Shown piece after piece: positions 49,025-57,171 of a DNA stretch of 64,000 nucleotides; the stretch's first letter is position 1; the number at the start of each line of letters is the position of its first letter. The stretch spans positions 124,001 through 188,000 of the forward strand of contig NZ_MPZM01000001.1 in assembly GCF_002936955.1 (NCBI RefSeq), read 5' to 3'. The position numbers and the translations under genes were made by a program. This DNA comes from Oceanisphaera arctica. GTDB taxonomy: Bacteria; Pseudomonadota; Gammaproteobacteria; Enterobacterales; Aeromonadaceae. Under the pieces are notes generated by a model. The model was not told the DNA's origin and did no database searches. It was given only the letters and a program-made list of their open reading frames with translations.

Positions 49025-49495
49025 TTATTCGATTTCCAGAAGTTCCACTTCAAAAATCAGTAAGGATCCCGGCTTTATGGTTCCGGCCGGGCTGTTGCCG
49101 TAGGCCAGTTTGGATGGGATGAAAAACTTGAATTTGTCACCCACCACCATCAGTTGCACACCCTCGGTCCATCCTCTTATCACTCGATTTAACGGGAAAC
49201 TGATGGGCTCTTTACGCTCTACCGAGCTATCAAATACGGTGCCGTCCAACAGAGTGCCATGATAATGCACGGTAACCGTTGACTTGGCGCTGGGATGAAC
49301 ATCGCCTTCGCCTTTGGTCAGTATTTGATACTGCAAACCGGAGGCAGTTTCCTGCACATTATCATTGGTTTTGTTCTGGGCTAAAAATTCGTTTCCTGCC
49401 GCGATGTTTTCAACCGCCGCCTTTTTATGATTCGAATTTCTGATGATGTAAAAGCCCACGACCAGAATGACGACCGCCAAGATGAAAAATTTCAT
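49025..49495 (-). CDS. membrane-anchored FKBP-type peptidyl-prolyl isomerase
   Basis: A 156-residue protein. The N-terminal hydrophobic anchor (MKFFILAVVILVVGFYII) is followed by a short charged linker. A complete FKBP domain comes next (about 50-156: GLQYQILTKGEGDVHP, VHYHGTLLDGTVFDSSV, FPLNRVIRGWTEGVQLM, LIFEVELLEIE). It probably acts in the periplasm tethered to the inner membrane. It is the second FKBP in the window after fklB, with a shorter N-terminus. Confidence 0.88.
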   Translation of the reverse strand: MKFFILAVVILVVGFYIIRNSNHKKAAVENIAAGNEFLAQNKTNDNVQETASGLQYQILTKGEGDVHPSAKSTVTVHYHGTLLDGTVFDSSVERKEPISFPLNRVIRGWTEGVQLMVVGDKFKFFIPSKLAYGNSPAGTIKPGSLLIFEVELLEIE

Positions 49496-49553
49496 TATTT
49501 ATCCTGCTGCTGTTGAGATGTTTGCATTCTATCACTCGATGCTTTTCGAGGTA

Positions 49554-49762
49554 ATACCAATTCCGTTAAGCATCTGATCATATTGACCTATCGTGAACAC
49601 CGAGTATCCCGCAGACGGCGCCAACAGGCCACGCCGGAACCTCAAGGAGGACAAAGGGATCTGCTTCATCGACCATCACATGACAGGGATGTCATGTGCT
49701 GAGCGTCACAAGGAGGTGCTTGATCGGGTCGAAGAAGCAGGTCCTTTGTCCGGGGTTGGTAT
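49554..49762. repeat. twin-hairpin repeat element with a single unit, copy R4
   Basis: A 209-bp element with ends ATACCAA (49554-49560) and TTGGTAT (49756-49762) and only unit B (49663-49747). The arms are AAAGG/CCTTT with GCTTC-type pairing, and the hairpin is CACATGACA-GGGA-TGTCATGTG (49677-49698). The upstream part (49561-49662) retains linker sequence seen in R1 and R2. It is the simplest end-delimited copy. Confidence 0.78.
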
Positions 49763-49797
49763 GGCAATCACAAAAAGCGAATGTTCATGGGGCAGTA

Positions 49798-51126
49798 TCA
49801 ACTGCCCGGAAAACGACACTCGATACGGGTGCCGCCCTGATCCGAATCGACGGTGATGCGGGCACTGTGGTTGTCGAGTATTGCCTTGACCAGCGTCAGC
49901 CCCAAACCATGGCCGGGGCTCTGCCGGCTGCTGTCGGCCCGGTACAGCCGCTCGAACACATGGGGCAGGTCGGCCGGGTCGATACCGATGCCCGAGTCGG
50001 TAATCCGCACCCGAATATCGGCGCCTTGCCGGTGTGCTTGCAGCCGGATATTGCCCCCTGCCGGGGTGTATTTGAGTGCGTTGTCGAGCAGGTTGGCGAA
50101 GGCCTGGCGCAGGGCTTGGGCATCGCCCCGCAACCGGAGGTCGCCGGCGATGTCGGTGGTCAGTTGCACGCCCTTGTCTTCGGCGACCATGTCGTAGAGA
50201 TCGACCATTTCCCGCAGGATTTCCCCCAGTTCACAATCGCTTTCATGGGCCGGATCCAGCCCCTGCTCGGCGGCGGTAATGGCCAGCAGATAGCCGAGCA
50301 GGGCTTCCATGCGCTGGTTTTCCTCGGCGCAGTCGAGCAGGCTTTCCCGCCACTGAGTGGCATCGTCGCTCGACAGGGCCTGCTCCAGGCTGAGCCGCTG
50401 GCGGGTGAGCGGGGTGCGCAAGTCGTGGGCAGCGCTGTCCAGGGCGTGACGCAGGCCGCAGACCAGCCGGTGTATCCGGCTCATCTGCTGGTTGAACAGC
50501 AGGGTCAGCTGGCCCAGCTCGCTGCGCGGAGAGGCGGTAAGCGGCACCGGTTGTTCCAGCCCGTCTCGTTGCAGGCTGGCCACACGCAGGATCAGGGCCT
50601 GAATGGGGCGCAGGGTGCTGTGGGTCAGCCAGGCTACCAGCAGCAGGCTGAACAGCAGCATGGGCAGCATCAGTTGCAGCATGGTGAGCCGGTAGCGAGC
50701 CAGATCCTGCTGCCGTGGCCCGGCTTCAAGGGCAATGTGCAAGCGGTGGTCGCCGATGGCCATGGTCTGGCTCCAGCTGCCATCGTCCAGCAGGCCCGCC
50801 GTCTGCCCGGGCAGGGGGTTGCCTGCCACGAACAGCGGGCGACCGTCGGGGGCGTCGAAGCGCAGACGATAGTGGCTGAGTTGCAGAAACTCCCGATCAC
50901 GGTGCAATACATGCAGCAGTTTATCGGGGCCGGCGTCCTGGCCGACTCGGTGATAATTGTCCTGCAGGGTGCTCACCAGTTGCCGGTCTTTTTCCAGCAG
51001 GCGCTTGCCCAGCAGGTGATCCCCGGCCAGCAACAGGCCGCCGGTAACCAGAGTCATCAGCAGCAGATACCAGAGGGTGAGAGTCCAGCCGGTGGCGAAA
51101 CGGGGTTCAGTCGATACGCAGGACAT
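49798..51126 (-). CDS. two-component sensor histidine kinase
   Basis: A 442-residue inner-membrane kinase. It has TM1 (about 14-36), a periplasmic sensor of about 110 residues, TM2 (about 147-168) and a HAMP-like segment. The H-box HDLRTPLTRQRLSLEQAL, N-box NLLDNALKYT, and G-boxes DSGIGI and GHGLGLTLV are intact, so it should be active. It overlaps the response-regulator gene by 20 nt. The stimulus is unknown; the divergent exported GlcG/HbpS-like gene is a possible partner. Confidence 0.92.
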   Translation of the reverse strand: MSCVSTEPRFATGWTLTLWYLLLMTLVTGGLLLAGDHLLGKRLLEKDRQLVSTLQDNYHRVGQDAGPDKLLHVLHRDREFLQLSHYRLRFDAPDGRPLFVAGNPLPGQTAGLLDDGSWSQTMAIGDHRLHIALEAGPRQQDLARYRLTMLQLMLPMLLFSLLLVAWLTHSTLRPIQALILRVASLQRDGLEQPVPLTASPRSELGQLTLLFNQQMSRIHRLVCGLRHALDSAAHDLRTPLTRQRLSLEQALSSDDATQWRESLLDCAEENQRMEALLGYLLAITAAEQGLDPAHESDCELGEILREMVDLYDMVAEDKGVQLTTDIAGDLRLRGDAQALRQAFANLLDNALKYTPAGGNIRLQAHRQGADIRVRITDSGIGIDPADLPHVFERLYRADSSRQSPGHGLGLTLVKAILDNHSARITVDSDQGGTRIECRFPGS

Positions 51127-51787
51127 AGCCTATTCCTCGCAGGGTATGCAGCAGTTTTTGCGGGTGATCCTTGTCGAGCTTGTTGCGCAATCGGCAGATC
51201 AGCACATCGACGACGTTGGTCTGGGGATCGAAACGATAGTCCCATACCTGCTCCAGGATCTGGGTGCGTGAAAGCACCCGGCCCTGATGGCGCAGCAACA
51301 ATTCCAGCAAGACGTATTCCCGTGGTTGCAACTGAAGCTTTTGACCGGCGCGCCTGGCCTGTTTGCCCAGAGGGTCCAGGCTCAGATCGGCCAGTTGCAG
51401 GGGGCGATCCGGTGGATGAGGGAGCCTGCTGCTGCGGCGCAGCAGCACCTCGACCCGGGCCAGTAGCTCGCTGAAGGCGAAGGGTTTGGTCAGGTAGTCG
51501 TCTCCCCCCAGGCGCAATCCCTGCACCCGATCATCCACCGAACGGCGGGCGCTCAGCATCAGGATGGGAAAGTCCATGCCCTGGCCGCGCCATTGTTGCA
51601 CCAGACTGAGGCCGTCCTGGCCGGGCAGCATGATGTCGACGATGGCGAGCACGGGTTCCCGTTCCCGGGCCGCCAGCGCCGCTTCTTCCGCCCGGATATA
51701 ATGCCGTACCCGGTAGCCTTGTTCGCCGAGTCCGCGATGGATGAAGTCGGCAATCTTGGGGTCGTCTTCCACCAGCAGCAGTTCCAT
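51107..51787 (-). CDS. OmpR-family response regulator
   Basis: A 226-residue regulator. The receiver domain (MELLLVEDDPKIADFIHRGLGEQGY, phospho-acceptor Asp in AIVDIMLPGQDGL, conserved Lys in DDYLTKPFAF) is followed by an OmpR-type winged helix (LQLQPREYVLLELLLRHQGRVLSRTQILEQVW to VVDVLICRLRNKLD). It overlaps the kinase gene. The divergent intergenic region contains TTGTAAC (51821-51827) and TTGTAATGTAAC (51862-51873), candidate direct-repeat binding sites. Confidence 0.93.
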   Translation of the reverse strand: MELLLVEDDPKIADFIHRGLGEQGYRVRHYIRAEEAALAAREREPVLAIVDIMLPGQDGLSLVQQWRGQGMDFPILMLSARRSVDDRVQGLRLGGDDYLTKPFAFSELLARVEVLLRRSSRLPHPPDRPLQLADLSLDPLGKQARRAGQKLQLQPREYVLLELLLRHQGRVLSRTQILEQVWDYRFDPQTNVVDVLICRLRNKLDKDHPQKLLHTLRGIGYVLRID

Positions 51788-51937
51788 TGGCGATTCTCGT
51801 CATTCATTGATGAGCCGATATTGTAACAGTGACACGGGGGCCTGCCTGCCCCCTTTCCATTTTGTAATGTAACGGCAATGCAGCGGAAAATGGTAATGGC
51901 TATAGTGAGTTGGACATTTACCCCGGAGAGACAAACC

Positions 51938-52408
51938 ATGAAAAAATACCTGGCGTTACTGGCCCTGGCCAGCCTGGGTGCTCAGGCACAAACCGTGAAC
52001 ACCTCCGTGCTCAGCACAGACACGGCTCAGCAGCTGGTGGCCGAAGGCCTCAAACATTGCGCCAAAGACGGTTATCACGTGACCGTGGCGGTGGTGGACC
52101 GCTCCGGTGTGCTCAAGGCCCTGGCTCGTGATGAACTGGCCGGCCCGCACACGATAGAAAGCGCCCGCAAGAAAGCCTTTACCTCTGCCTCCATGGGCGT
52201 GGTGACCGCCGATCTGGCGAATAACATCGCCGACAAGCCGGCATTGTTCGGATTGCGAGAAATGCACCCGGACATGCTGATCCTGGGTGGCGGTCTGCCG
52301 ATACGCGTAGGCGATCAGCTGGTGGGCGGTATCGGGATTGGCGGCGCCCCAGGTGGCCATCTGGATCAGGCCTGCGCCGATGCGGCCATCAAGGCGGTAT
52401 TGAAGTAA
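51938..52408 (+). CDS. exported GlcG/HbpS-like heme-binding-fold protein
   Basis: A 156-residue protein with a signal peptide (MKKYLALLALASLGAQA) and one GlcG/HbpS domain: AEGLKHCAKDGYHVTVAVVDRSGVLKALARDELAG, SARKKAFTSASMG and GGLPIRVGDQLVGGIGIGGAPGGHLDQACADAAIKA. In Streptomyces the exported HbpS protein works with the adjacent SenS-SenR two-component system. The arrangement here, divergent from a kinase/regulator pair, is analogous. ATG 51938 follows CGGAGAG. TATAGT at 51901 is a plausible -10. Confidence 0.85.
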   Translation: MKKYLALLALASLGAQAQTVNTSVLSTDTAQQLVAEGLKHCAKDGYHVTVAVVDRSGVLKALARDELAGPHTIESARKKAFTSASMGVVTADLANNIADKPALFGLREMHPDMLILGGGLPIRVGDQLVGGIGIGGAPGGHLDQACADAAIKAVLK

Positions 52409-52451
52409 CAGCCGCCGGAGTCACCCTGTCCTGCACAAGATGACGACAATC

Positions 52452-52484
52452 ATAACGGCAGGCCCTTATCGGGCCTGCCGTTAT
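52452..52484 (+). terminator. 14-bp hairpin after the GlcG/HbpS-like gene
   Basis: ATAACGGCAGGCCC (52452-52465) pairs perfectly with GGGCCTGCCGTTAT (52471-52484). T-tail short; likely terminator. Beyond it 52485-52662 shows no gene. Confidence 0.65.
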
Positions 52485-52662
52485 TGATCTGCCAGCCAGC
52501 GCAGCAACTCGGCTTCCGGCATGGGTCTGTCTGCGGTCCTTTGTCGATATAAGTAGCTGCACGCCGAATTCTTGACGGCTATAAAGCGCATTGTAAATAA
52601 AGGGGAACGGATTCAAGATAACCTTTAAGTAAGATATTGCTAATTTAAAGTTCTTCGCTACC

Positions 52663-52678
52663 ATTAGAAAATTCTAAT
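52663..52678 (+). promoter_or_regulatory. palindrome upstream of the YeeE/YedE pair
   Basis: ATTAGAA-AA-TTCTAAT, perfect 7-bp arms, 18 nt before the first YeeE/YedE start. It has the size and position of an operator for a dimeric repressor such as the ArsR-type persulfide sensors that often control these transporters. The regulator gene is not in the window, so this is a suggestion only. Confidence 0.4.
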
Positions 52679-52695
52679 TCAAATGGAGTAGTGTG

Positions 52696-53115
52696 ATGAC
52701 CATAGTGAACTTCACCCCCTGGACGGCCTTGTTCGGAGGAATGTTGATCGGTACCGGTGCCCTGCTGTTACTGCTGGCCGGCGGCCGCATTGCCGGTATC
52801 AGCGGCATCGTCGCCGGTATCGGCTCGCAGCCCGACAGGGGCTGGCGCATCGCCTTCGTGGTCGGGCTGATACTGATGCCCTTTATCCTGTTCGGCTTTG
52901 ATTGGGTTAGTGCTCCTTCACTGGAACGCTTTTCCGCGCCCCGGCTGGTGCTGGCTGGCTTGCTGGTGGGCATCGGTAGCCGTCTCGGCAACGGCTGCAC
53001 CAGCGGGCACGGCATCTGCGGCATGGGCCGCCTGTCATGGCGCTCTGTGGTGGCGACCCTGATATTCATGGCGGCTGGCATCATGACCGTGACCTTGTTT
53101 GGAGTGGGAGTGTAA
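52696..53115 (+). CDS. YeeE/YedE family membrane protein (first half)
   Basis: A 139-residue membrane protein of the YeeE/YedE (PmpA) type with about four hydrophobic segments. The conserved motif GSRLGNGCTSGHGICGM contains the cysteines thought to handle reduced sulfur species. Together with the next gene it forms the usual split transporter. GGAG lies 7 nt before ATG 52696; a GTG one codon upstream is also in frame. Confidence 0.88.
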   Translation: MTIVNFTPWTALFGGMLIGTGALLLLLAGGRIAGISGIVAGIGSQPDRGWRIAFVVGLILMPFILFGFDWVSAPSLERFSAPRLVLAGLLVGIGSRLGNGCTSGHGICGMGRLSWRSVVATLIFMAAGIMTVTLFGVGV

Positions 53116-53117
53116 CC

Positions 53118-53537
53118 ATGCTGATACTGATTGCACTGATATCGGGTTCCCTGTTCGGGCTGGGGCTGGTTGTCTCCGGCATGGTCGACCCGGCCAAGGT
53201 ACAGGGGTTTCTCAACCTGTTCGGCGACTGGGACCCGAGCCTGGCGCTGGTGATGGGCGGTGCCCTGGCGGTGTTTGCGCCGGGTTACTGGCTCTGGCGC
53301 CGGCAAGGTCGCAGCCATTGTGCCCTGGGTACCAAGCTGCCCAAGATACCGGCGCCGCTCATCGATAAACAACTGATCGTGGGGGCATTGCTGTTTGGTA
53401 TCGGCTGGGGACTGGCGGGCATCTGCCCTGGGCCCGCATTGGGGCTGGGCGCCAGTCTGCAATGGCAGGCAGGGCTCTTCATCGCCGCCATGGTCGCCGG
53501 CTTCTGGCTGGTAGGACGCTTCAACAAGCAGTCTTGA
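53118..53537 (+). CDS. YeeE/YedE family membrane protein (second half, DUF6691-like)
   Basis: A 139-residue partner of the preceding gene (PmpB type). It has MVDPAKVQGFLNLFGDWDPSLALVMGGALAVFAPGYW and the second conserved motif GIGWGLAGICPGPALG, with one cysteine. Equal length to the first half suggests a heterodimer. It starts 2 nt after the upstream stop. Transport of thiosulfate, sulfide or a related sulfur compound is inferred from family members. Confidence 0.88.
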   Translation: MLILIALISGSLFGLGLVVSGMVDPAKVQGFLNLFGDWDPSLALVMGGALAVFAPGYWLWRRQGRSHCALGTKLPKIPAPLIDKQLIVGALLFGIGWGLAGICPGPALGLGASLQWQAGLFIAAMVAGFWLVGRFNKQS

Positions 53538-53599
53538 AATAGACTGTTTGACCTGTATTTAAAGAGGTAACAGGGTTGAATGAGGCGAGTACATCGGGC

Positions 53600-53851
53600 A
53601 AAGGGTCTACTCCACTGGCTCGCTTTCACATCCCTGTTCGCTCAGGACATGCCATCCCTGGCATGTCATGGCCAGTGGAGCAGATCCCTTTTCCCACCTT
53701 CAGCTCTAACGTTTTCTGTTTGCGTCGCAGGCTGGCGACATAGGTGCTTCAGGGAGGCCAAAGGGATCTGCTCCGTCGACCTTTCGTTTCAGGGATGAAA
53801 CGGAGAGCGTACATGGATGTATCTACAGCGAGTCGACGGAGCTGGCCCTTT
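53600..53851. repeat. twin-hairpin repeat pair, copy R7
   Basis: Between convergent genes. Unit A (53600-53691): AAAGGG/CCCTTT arms, hairpin ACA-TCCC-TGT, hairpin GACATGCCA-TCCC-TGGCATGTC (53646-53667). Unit B (53760-53851), inverted: hairpin CGTTTCA-GGGA-TGAAACG (53785-53802) and hairpin TACAT-GG-ATGTA (53810-53821). The sequence GTACATGGATGT (53809-53820) matches the published CsrA consensus RUACARGGAUGU at 11 of 12 positions when transcribed from the plus strand. Confidence 0.8.
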
Positions 53852-53875
53852 GGGCGAGTGCTTGTGGGGCAAGAA

Positions 53876-54340
53876 TTACCCGTTCAGGTAATCCATCACT
53901 ACCTGATGGTGATCCTTGGTCTTGAACTTGTCGAATACCTTGGCCACTGTGCCGGTTTCGTCGATCAGAAAGCTGATGCGGTGAATGCCGTCGTATTCCT
54001 TGCCCATGAACTTCTTCAGCCCCCAGACCCCGAAGGCGTCGGCCACGGCGTGGTCATCGTCAGACAACAGGGTGAAGTTCAGCTCGTCTTTTTCTTCAAA
54101 CTTCTTCAGCCGGGCCACCGGATCCGGGCTGATGCCCAGCACCACCACATTGCGTTCGGCAAGTTCGGTCTGGCTGTCGCGCAGGCCGCAGGCCTGTACC
54201 TTGCAACCCGGTGTCATCGCCTTGGGATAAAAGTACACCAATACTTTCTTGCCGCTGAAGTCGGCCAGGCTGACCGGTTTGTCGTTTTGATCGTGCAGGG
54301 TAAAAGAGGGGGCTGGGCTTCCTGCGGGTAAATAGGTCAT
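53876..54340 (-). CDS. bcp: thioredoxin-dependent peroxiredoxin Bcp (PrxQ)
   Basis: A 154-residue thiol peroxidase. Active site TPGCKVQACGLRD gives peroxidatic Cys46 and resolving Cys51, the PrxQ spacing; most homologs have TPGCTxEAC. Also present are VLVYFYPK, ISPDPVARLKKF, LLSDDDHAVADAFGVWG and the C-terminal HHQVVMDYL. It lies 17 nt after gcvR on the same strand, as in E. coli. Confidence 0.94.
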   Translation of the reverse strand: MTYLPAGSPAPSFTLHDQNDKPVSLADFSGKKVLVYFYPKAMTPGCKVQACGLRDSQTELAERNVVVLGISPDPVARLKKFEEKDELNFTLLSDDDHAVADAFGVWGLKKFMGKEYDGIHRISFLIDETGTVAKVFDKFKTKDHHQVVMDYLNG

Positions 54341-54357
54341 CGACGGACTCCTTGAGA

Positions 54358-54885
54358 TTATTTGCGTTTAAGACGAAGGCTGTGTCGCTCGCATTCCAGC
54401 TCGCGACATAAGCGGTCGACGGCGTCTTCGGCTTCACCGTCGGTCAGCTGCTCAGGCAGATTAAGCTGAAAATGCGCCTGAAACTTGCCGGACTCGACGC
54501 CGGCCAGGGTCTGGCTCTGCATGGCCTGAATATCCCAGCCGCAGTCGCTGAAAAACTGGGTGCAGCGATTGACGATGCCGGGCCGGTCGGCTACCACCAG
54601 CTCTACGTCGGCGCTCAGGGCATAACTCGGCTGGCTCAGCACCTGGGTGCGTTTCATCATGGTGATCAGCGCCTGATTCTGGCCGAACAGCGGCAGTGTG
54701 GTCTCGAGCCGGGTTATCTGGTTCCAGCTGCCAGACAGCAACAGGATAAAGGTGAACTCATTGCCGAAGATGCCGAGGCGGCTGTCGACGATGTTGCAGC
54801 CGCAATCGGTGACCTGGCGTGCCACTTCGTTCACGATGCCGGCTCTGTTTTCACCGATGGCGGTGACCACAAGATGATGCGTCAT
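54358..54885 (-). CDS. gcvR: glycine cleavage system transcriptional repressor GcvR
   Basis: A 175-residue protein with two ACT domains: HHLVVTAIGENRAGIVNEVARQVTDCGCNIVDSRLGIFGNEFTFILLLSG, then VELVVADRPGIVNRCTQFFSDCGWDIQAM. GcvR modulates GcvA at the gcv operon in response to glycine. ATG 54885 fits the family start better than one 12 codons upstream. Divergent from dapA. Confidence 0.92.
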   Translation of the reverse strand: MTHHLVVTAIGENRAGIVNEVARQVTDCGCNIVDSRLGIFGNEFTFILLLSGSWNQITRLETTLPLFGQNQALITMMKRTQVLSQPSYALSADVELVVADRPGIVNRCTQFFSDCGWDIQAMQSQTLAGVESGKFQAHFQLNLPEQLTDGEAEDAVDRLCRELECERHSLRLKRK

Positions 54886-55015
54886 CTGGCTATCCGAAAG
54901 GTCTGGGAAGAGGGGCGCCATGTTAGCACAAATTGCAAGGGGCTCCAGTGCCTCTCTTGTATTCCGAAGGGGGCGCCACTACCATAGCCGGACTTGATAC
55001 TTAACGGAATTTACT

Positions 55016-55903
55016 ATGTTCAGCGGTAGCATAGTGGCACTGATTACGCCGATGACGGCGGCGGGCGAGGTTGATAACGGCAGCCTGAAGCGGCTGGTCG
55101 ATTATCATGTGGCCAGCGGCACGGCGGCGATTGCCGCCATGGGCACCACCGGCGAGTCGCCCACCCTGAGCACCGACGAACACCTTGAGGTCGTGCGGCG
55201 GGTGATGGAATATGCGGACGGTCGTATTCCGGTGATCGGCGGCTGTGGCTCCAACAACACCCGCCAGGCCATTCGTCTGAGTCAGGCGATGGCAGAGATG
55301 GGCGTCGCGGCCGGCCTGTCGGTCACGCCCTACTATAACAAACCCTCTCAGGCTGGCCTGCTGGCCCATTACACCGCCATTACCGATGCCTGCGACCTGC
55401 CACAGATCCTCTACAATGTGCCCGGACGGACCGGTTGCGATCTGTTGCCGGAAACCGCAGGACGGCTGGCGGAGTTGGATGCCATCATCGGCATCAAGGA
55501 TGCCAGCGGACGCCTCGACCGGGTAAGCGAACTCAAGCGCAGTTGTGGTGAAGATTTTCTTTTGTTCAGCGGCGACGATCATCTGGCGCTCGACTTTGTT
55601 CGTCTGGGTGGCCATGGCGTTATATCGGTAACCGCCAACGCGGCGGCGGCCGACATGGCCGATTTGTTCCGGGCGGCGCTGGCCGGCGACTGGTCCCAGG
55701 CCGACGTGATCAACCGGCGCCTGTTGCCACTGCATCAGCATTTGTTTTGTGATACCAATCCCATACCGGTGAAGTGGGCCTGTGCCGAACTCGGGCTCAT
55801 CGATACCTCAATGCCGCGTTTACCCTTGATCCCCCTCGACGCTTCGGGGCGGGAACAGGTGAGGGAAGCGTTACTTAAAGCGGAGTTAACAGGGCGTGGA
55901 TAA
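55016..55903 (+). CDS. dapA: 4-hydroxy-tetrahydrodipicolinate synthase
   Basis: DapA condenses pyruvate with aspartate semialdehyde, the first committed lysine/DAP step. The 295-residue TIM-barrel protein has MFSGSIVALITPMTAAGEVD, AAMGTTGESPTLSTDEH, the Tyr segment VTPYYNKPSQAG, YNVPGRTGCDLLPET and the Schiff-base lysine in IIGIKDASGRL. It overlaps bamC by 8 nt, the normal dapA-bamC pairing. Confidence 0.97.
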   Translation: MFSGSIVALITPMTAAGEVDNGSLKRLVDYHVASGTAAIAAMGTTGESPTLSTDEHLEVVRRVMEYADGRIPVIGGCGSNNTRQAIRLSQAMAEMGVAAGLSVTPYYNKPSQAGLLAHYTAITDACDLPQILYNVPGRTGCDLLPETAGRLAELDAIIGIKDASGRLDRVSELKRSCGEDFLLFSGDDHLALDFVRLGGHGVISVTANAAAADMADLFRAALAGDWSQADVINRRLLPLHQHLFCDTNPIPVKWACAELGLIDTSMPRLPLIPLDASGREQVREALLKAELTGRG

Positions 55904-56903
55904 ACCTTTGAATTCAAAAAAACTAGTAATAAGCCTGCTGGCCATGAGTGTGCTGGCCGGCTGCAGCAATCCCGAGACCCGTGCGCAGGCGAATCGGGGG
56001 TTTGACTACGAAGATGCCAAGCTGAGAACCACCCCATTGCTGATCCCGGCCGGGCTGGAAGCACCGGACTTCAATAACGAATACGTGATCCCGGCTCCTA
56101 CCGAAGGGGTCATCGGTGGTGTTACCGGCAAGGCGGTGGATGTTCGTCCGCCCACCCAGGTACTGCCGCTGGTGCGCGGTACCGAAGTCATGGACAGCGG
56201 CAGCGGCCTCTGGTTTTATCAGCAGCGGCTGGATCAGCCGCTGGAGCAAGAACTGAGACAGGCACTGGAAGCTTTCTTCAAGGGGCAAAAAGCCGAGTTC
56301 AGTCAGTCTGCTCAGGGCTGGCGTAGCAATGGCCGGGCTATCGGTAGCGAAAAACAGCAATTCAGCTGGCAGCTGGTGCCGGATGCGGTTCGCCGCGCGG
56401 TAGCCGTGCAGGTCAGCGCCGAGGGCGGCGAGACCCTGCTGGCACAGGATCGACAGCGGGCAGAAGCGGCCATGCTGAATGCCTTCTCGCTGTCTTATCA
56501 GCGTGAGCTGACCAAGAAGCAGAATTTGCTCGACCGCAGCCCCATCAAGTTGACCCTGGATCAGGATCAGGGCCGCTTGCTGACCGACGAAGGCTACGAC
56601 CGTAGCTGGAAGCGGCTGGTCACCCTGTTGCCACAGCTCGGCTTCAAACTGACCAACCGCCAGCAGGCGCTGGGTTATGTGGACGTGGAGTTCGACGGCC
56701 TGAGCAAGGGCAAGTGGCGCGATCTGGGGCTGCCGGCGCTGAATATTCCCGAGCAGCAATATCGCATTCAGCTCGGCGACCTGGGTGAGCAGAGCAGCAT
56801 TACCCTGAGCGACAAGAACAAGGTACCTGTGTCCGCCGACATTCTGAGCCAGCTGGCGCGCACTCTGGGCGATGCCTTTCAGCGTACCGACCTGATCCGC
56901 TAA
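55896..56903 (+). CDS. bamC: outer membrane assembly lipoprotein BamC
   Basis: BamC is a lipoprotein subunit of the BAM complex that inserts outer-membrane proteins. The 335-residue product has a lipoprotein signal (KKLVISLLAMSVLAGC) with lipobox LAGC. It continues with GKAVDVRPPTQVLPLVRGTEVMDSG and two helix-grip domains (about 110-210 and 225-335). The start is GTG 55896, overlapping the end of dapA. Sequence conservation of BamC is low, but context is decisive. Confidence 0.92.
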   Translation: MDKPLNSKKLVISLLAMSVLAGCSNPETRAQANRGFDYEDAKLRTTPLLIPAGLEAPDFNNEYVIPAPTEGVIGGVTGKAVDVRPPTQVLPLVRGTEVMDSGSGLWFYQQRLDQPLEQELRQALEAFFKGQKAEFSQSAQGWRSNGRAIGSEKQQFSWQLVPDAVRRAVAVQVSAEGGETLLAQDRQRAEAAMLNAFSLSYQRELTKKQNLLDRSPIKLTLDQDQGRLLTDEGYDRSWKRLVTLLPQLGFKLTNRQQALGYVDVEFDGLSKGKWRDLGLPALNIPEQQYRIQLGDLGEQSSITLSDKNKVPVSADILSQLARTLGDAFQRTDLIR

Positions 56904-56929
56904 GCCCTACCGACTGTGCCCAATATGAC

Positions 56930-56954
56930 AGGCCCCGTATTGACGGGGCTTTTT
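56930..56954 (+). terminator. intrinsic terminator after bamC
   Basis: GCCCCGT (56932-56938) pairs with ACGGGGC (56943-56949), followed by five Ts. Confidence 0.88.
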
Positions 56955-56977
56955 CATATTCGACACTGAAGTAATAC

Positions 56978-57120
56978 AGAGGCAAAACAGTCGCCTCCCT
57001 CGACACGCCATAAACCATCCATGGGGGCTCGGAAATGCCGTCCCTGGCATTTCATGGTCGTGGGAGCCGTTCTCTGTTGCCTCTGCTTGAGCGGGGTCGG
57101 CGGAGCGGGCCCTTTGACCG
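56978..57120. repeat. twin-hairpin repeat, copy R6 (one full unit plus half unit)
   Basis: Unit A (56978-57084): arms AGAGGCAA/TTGCCTCT, hairpin CCAT-CC-ATGG (57015-57024), hairpin AAATGCC/GGCATTT (57033-57052). The remnant 57093-57120 (GGGTCGGCGGAGCGGGCCCTTTG) is the last part of a unit B without its first part. It lies between the bamC terminator and polB. Confidence 0.78.
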
Positions 57121-57171
57121 AGTTACACCGAGTAAACACAATGTCCTCTATTACTCCTTTATAATGCCGCT

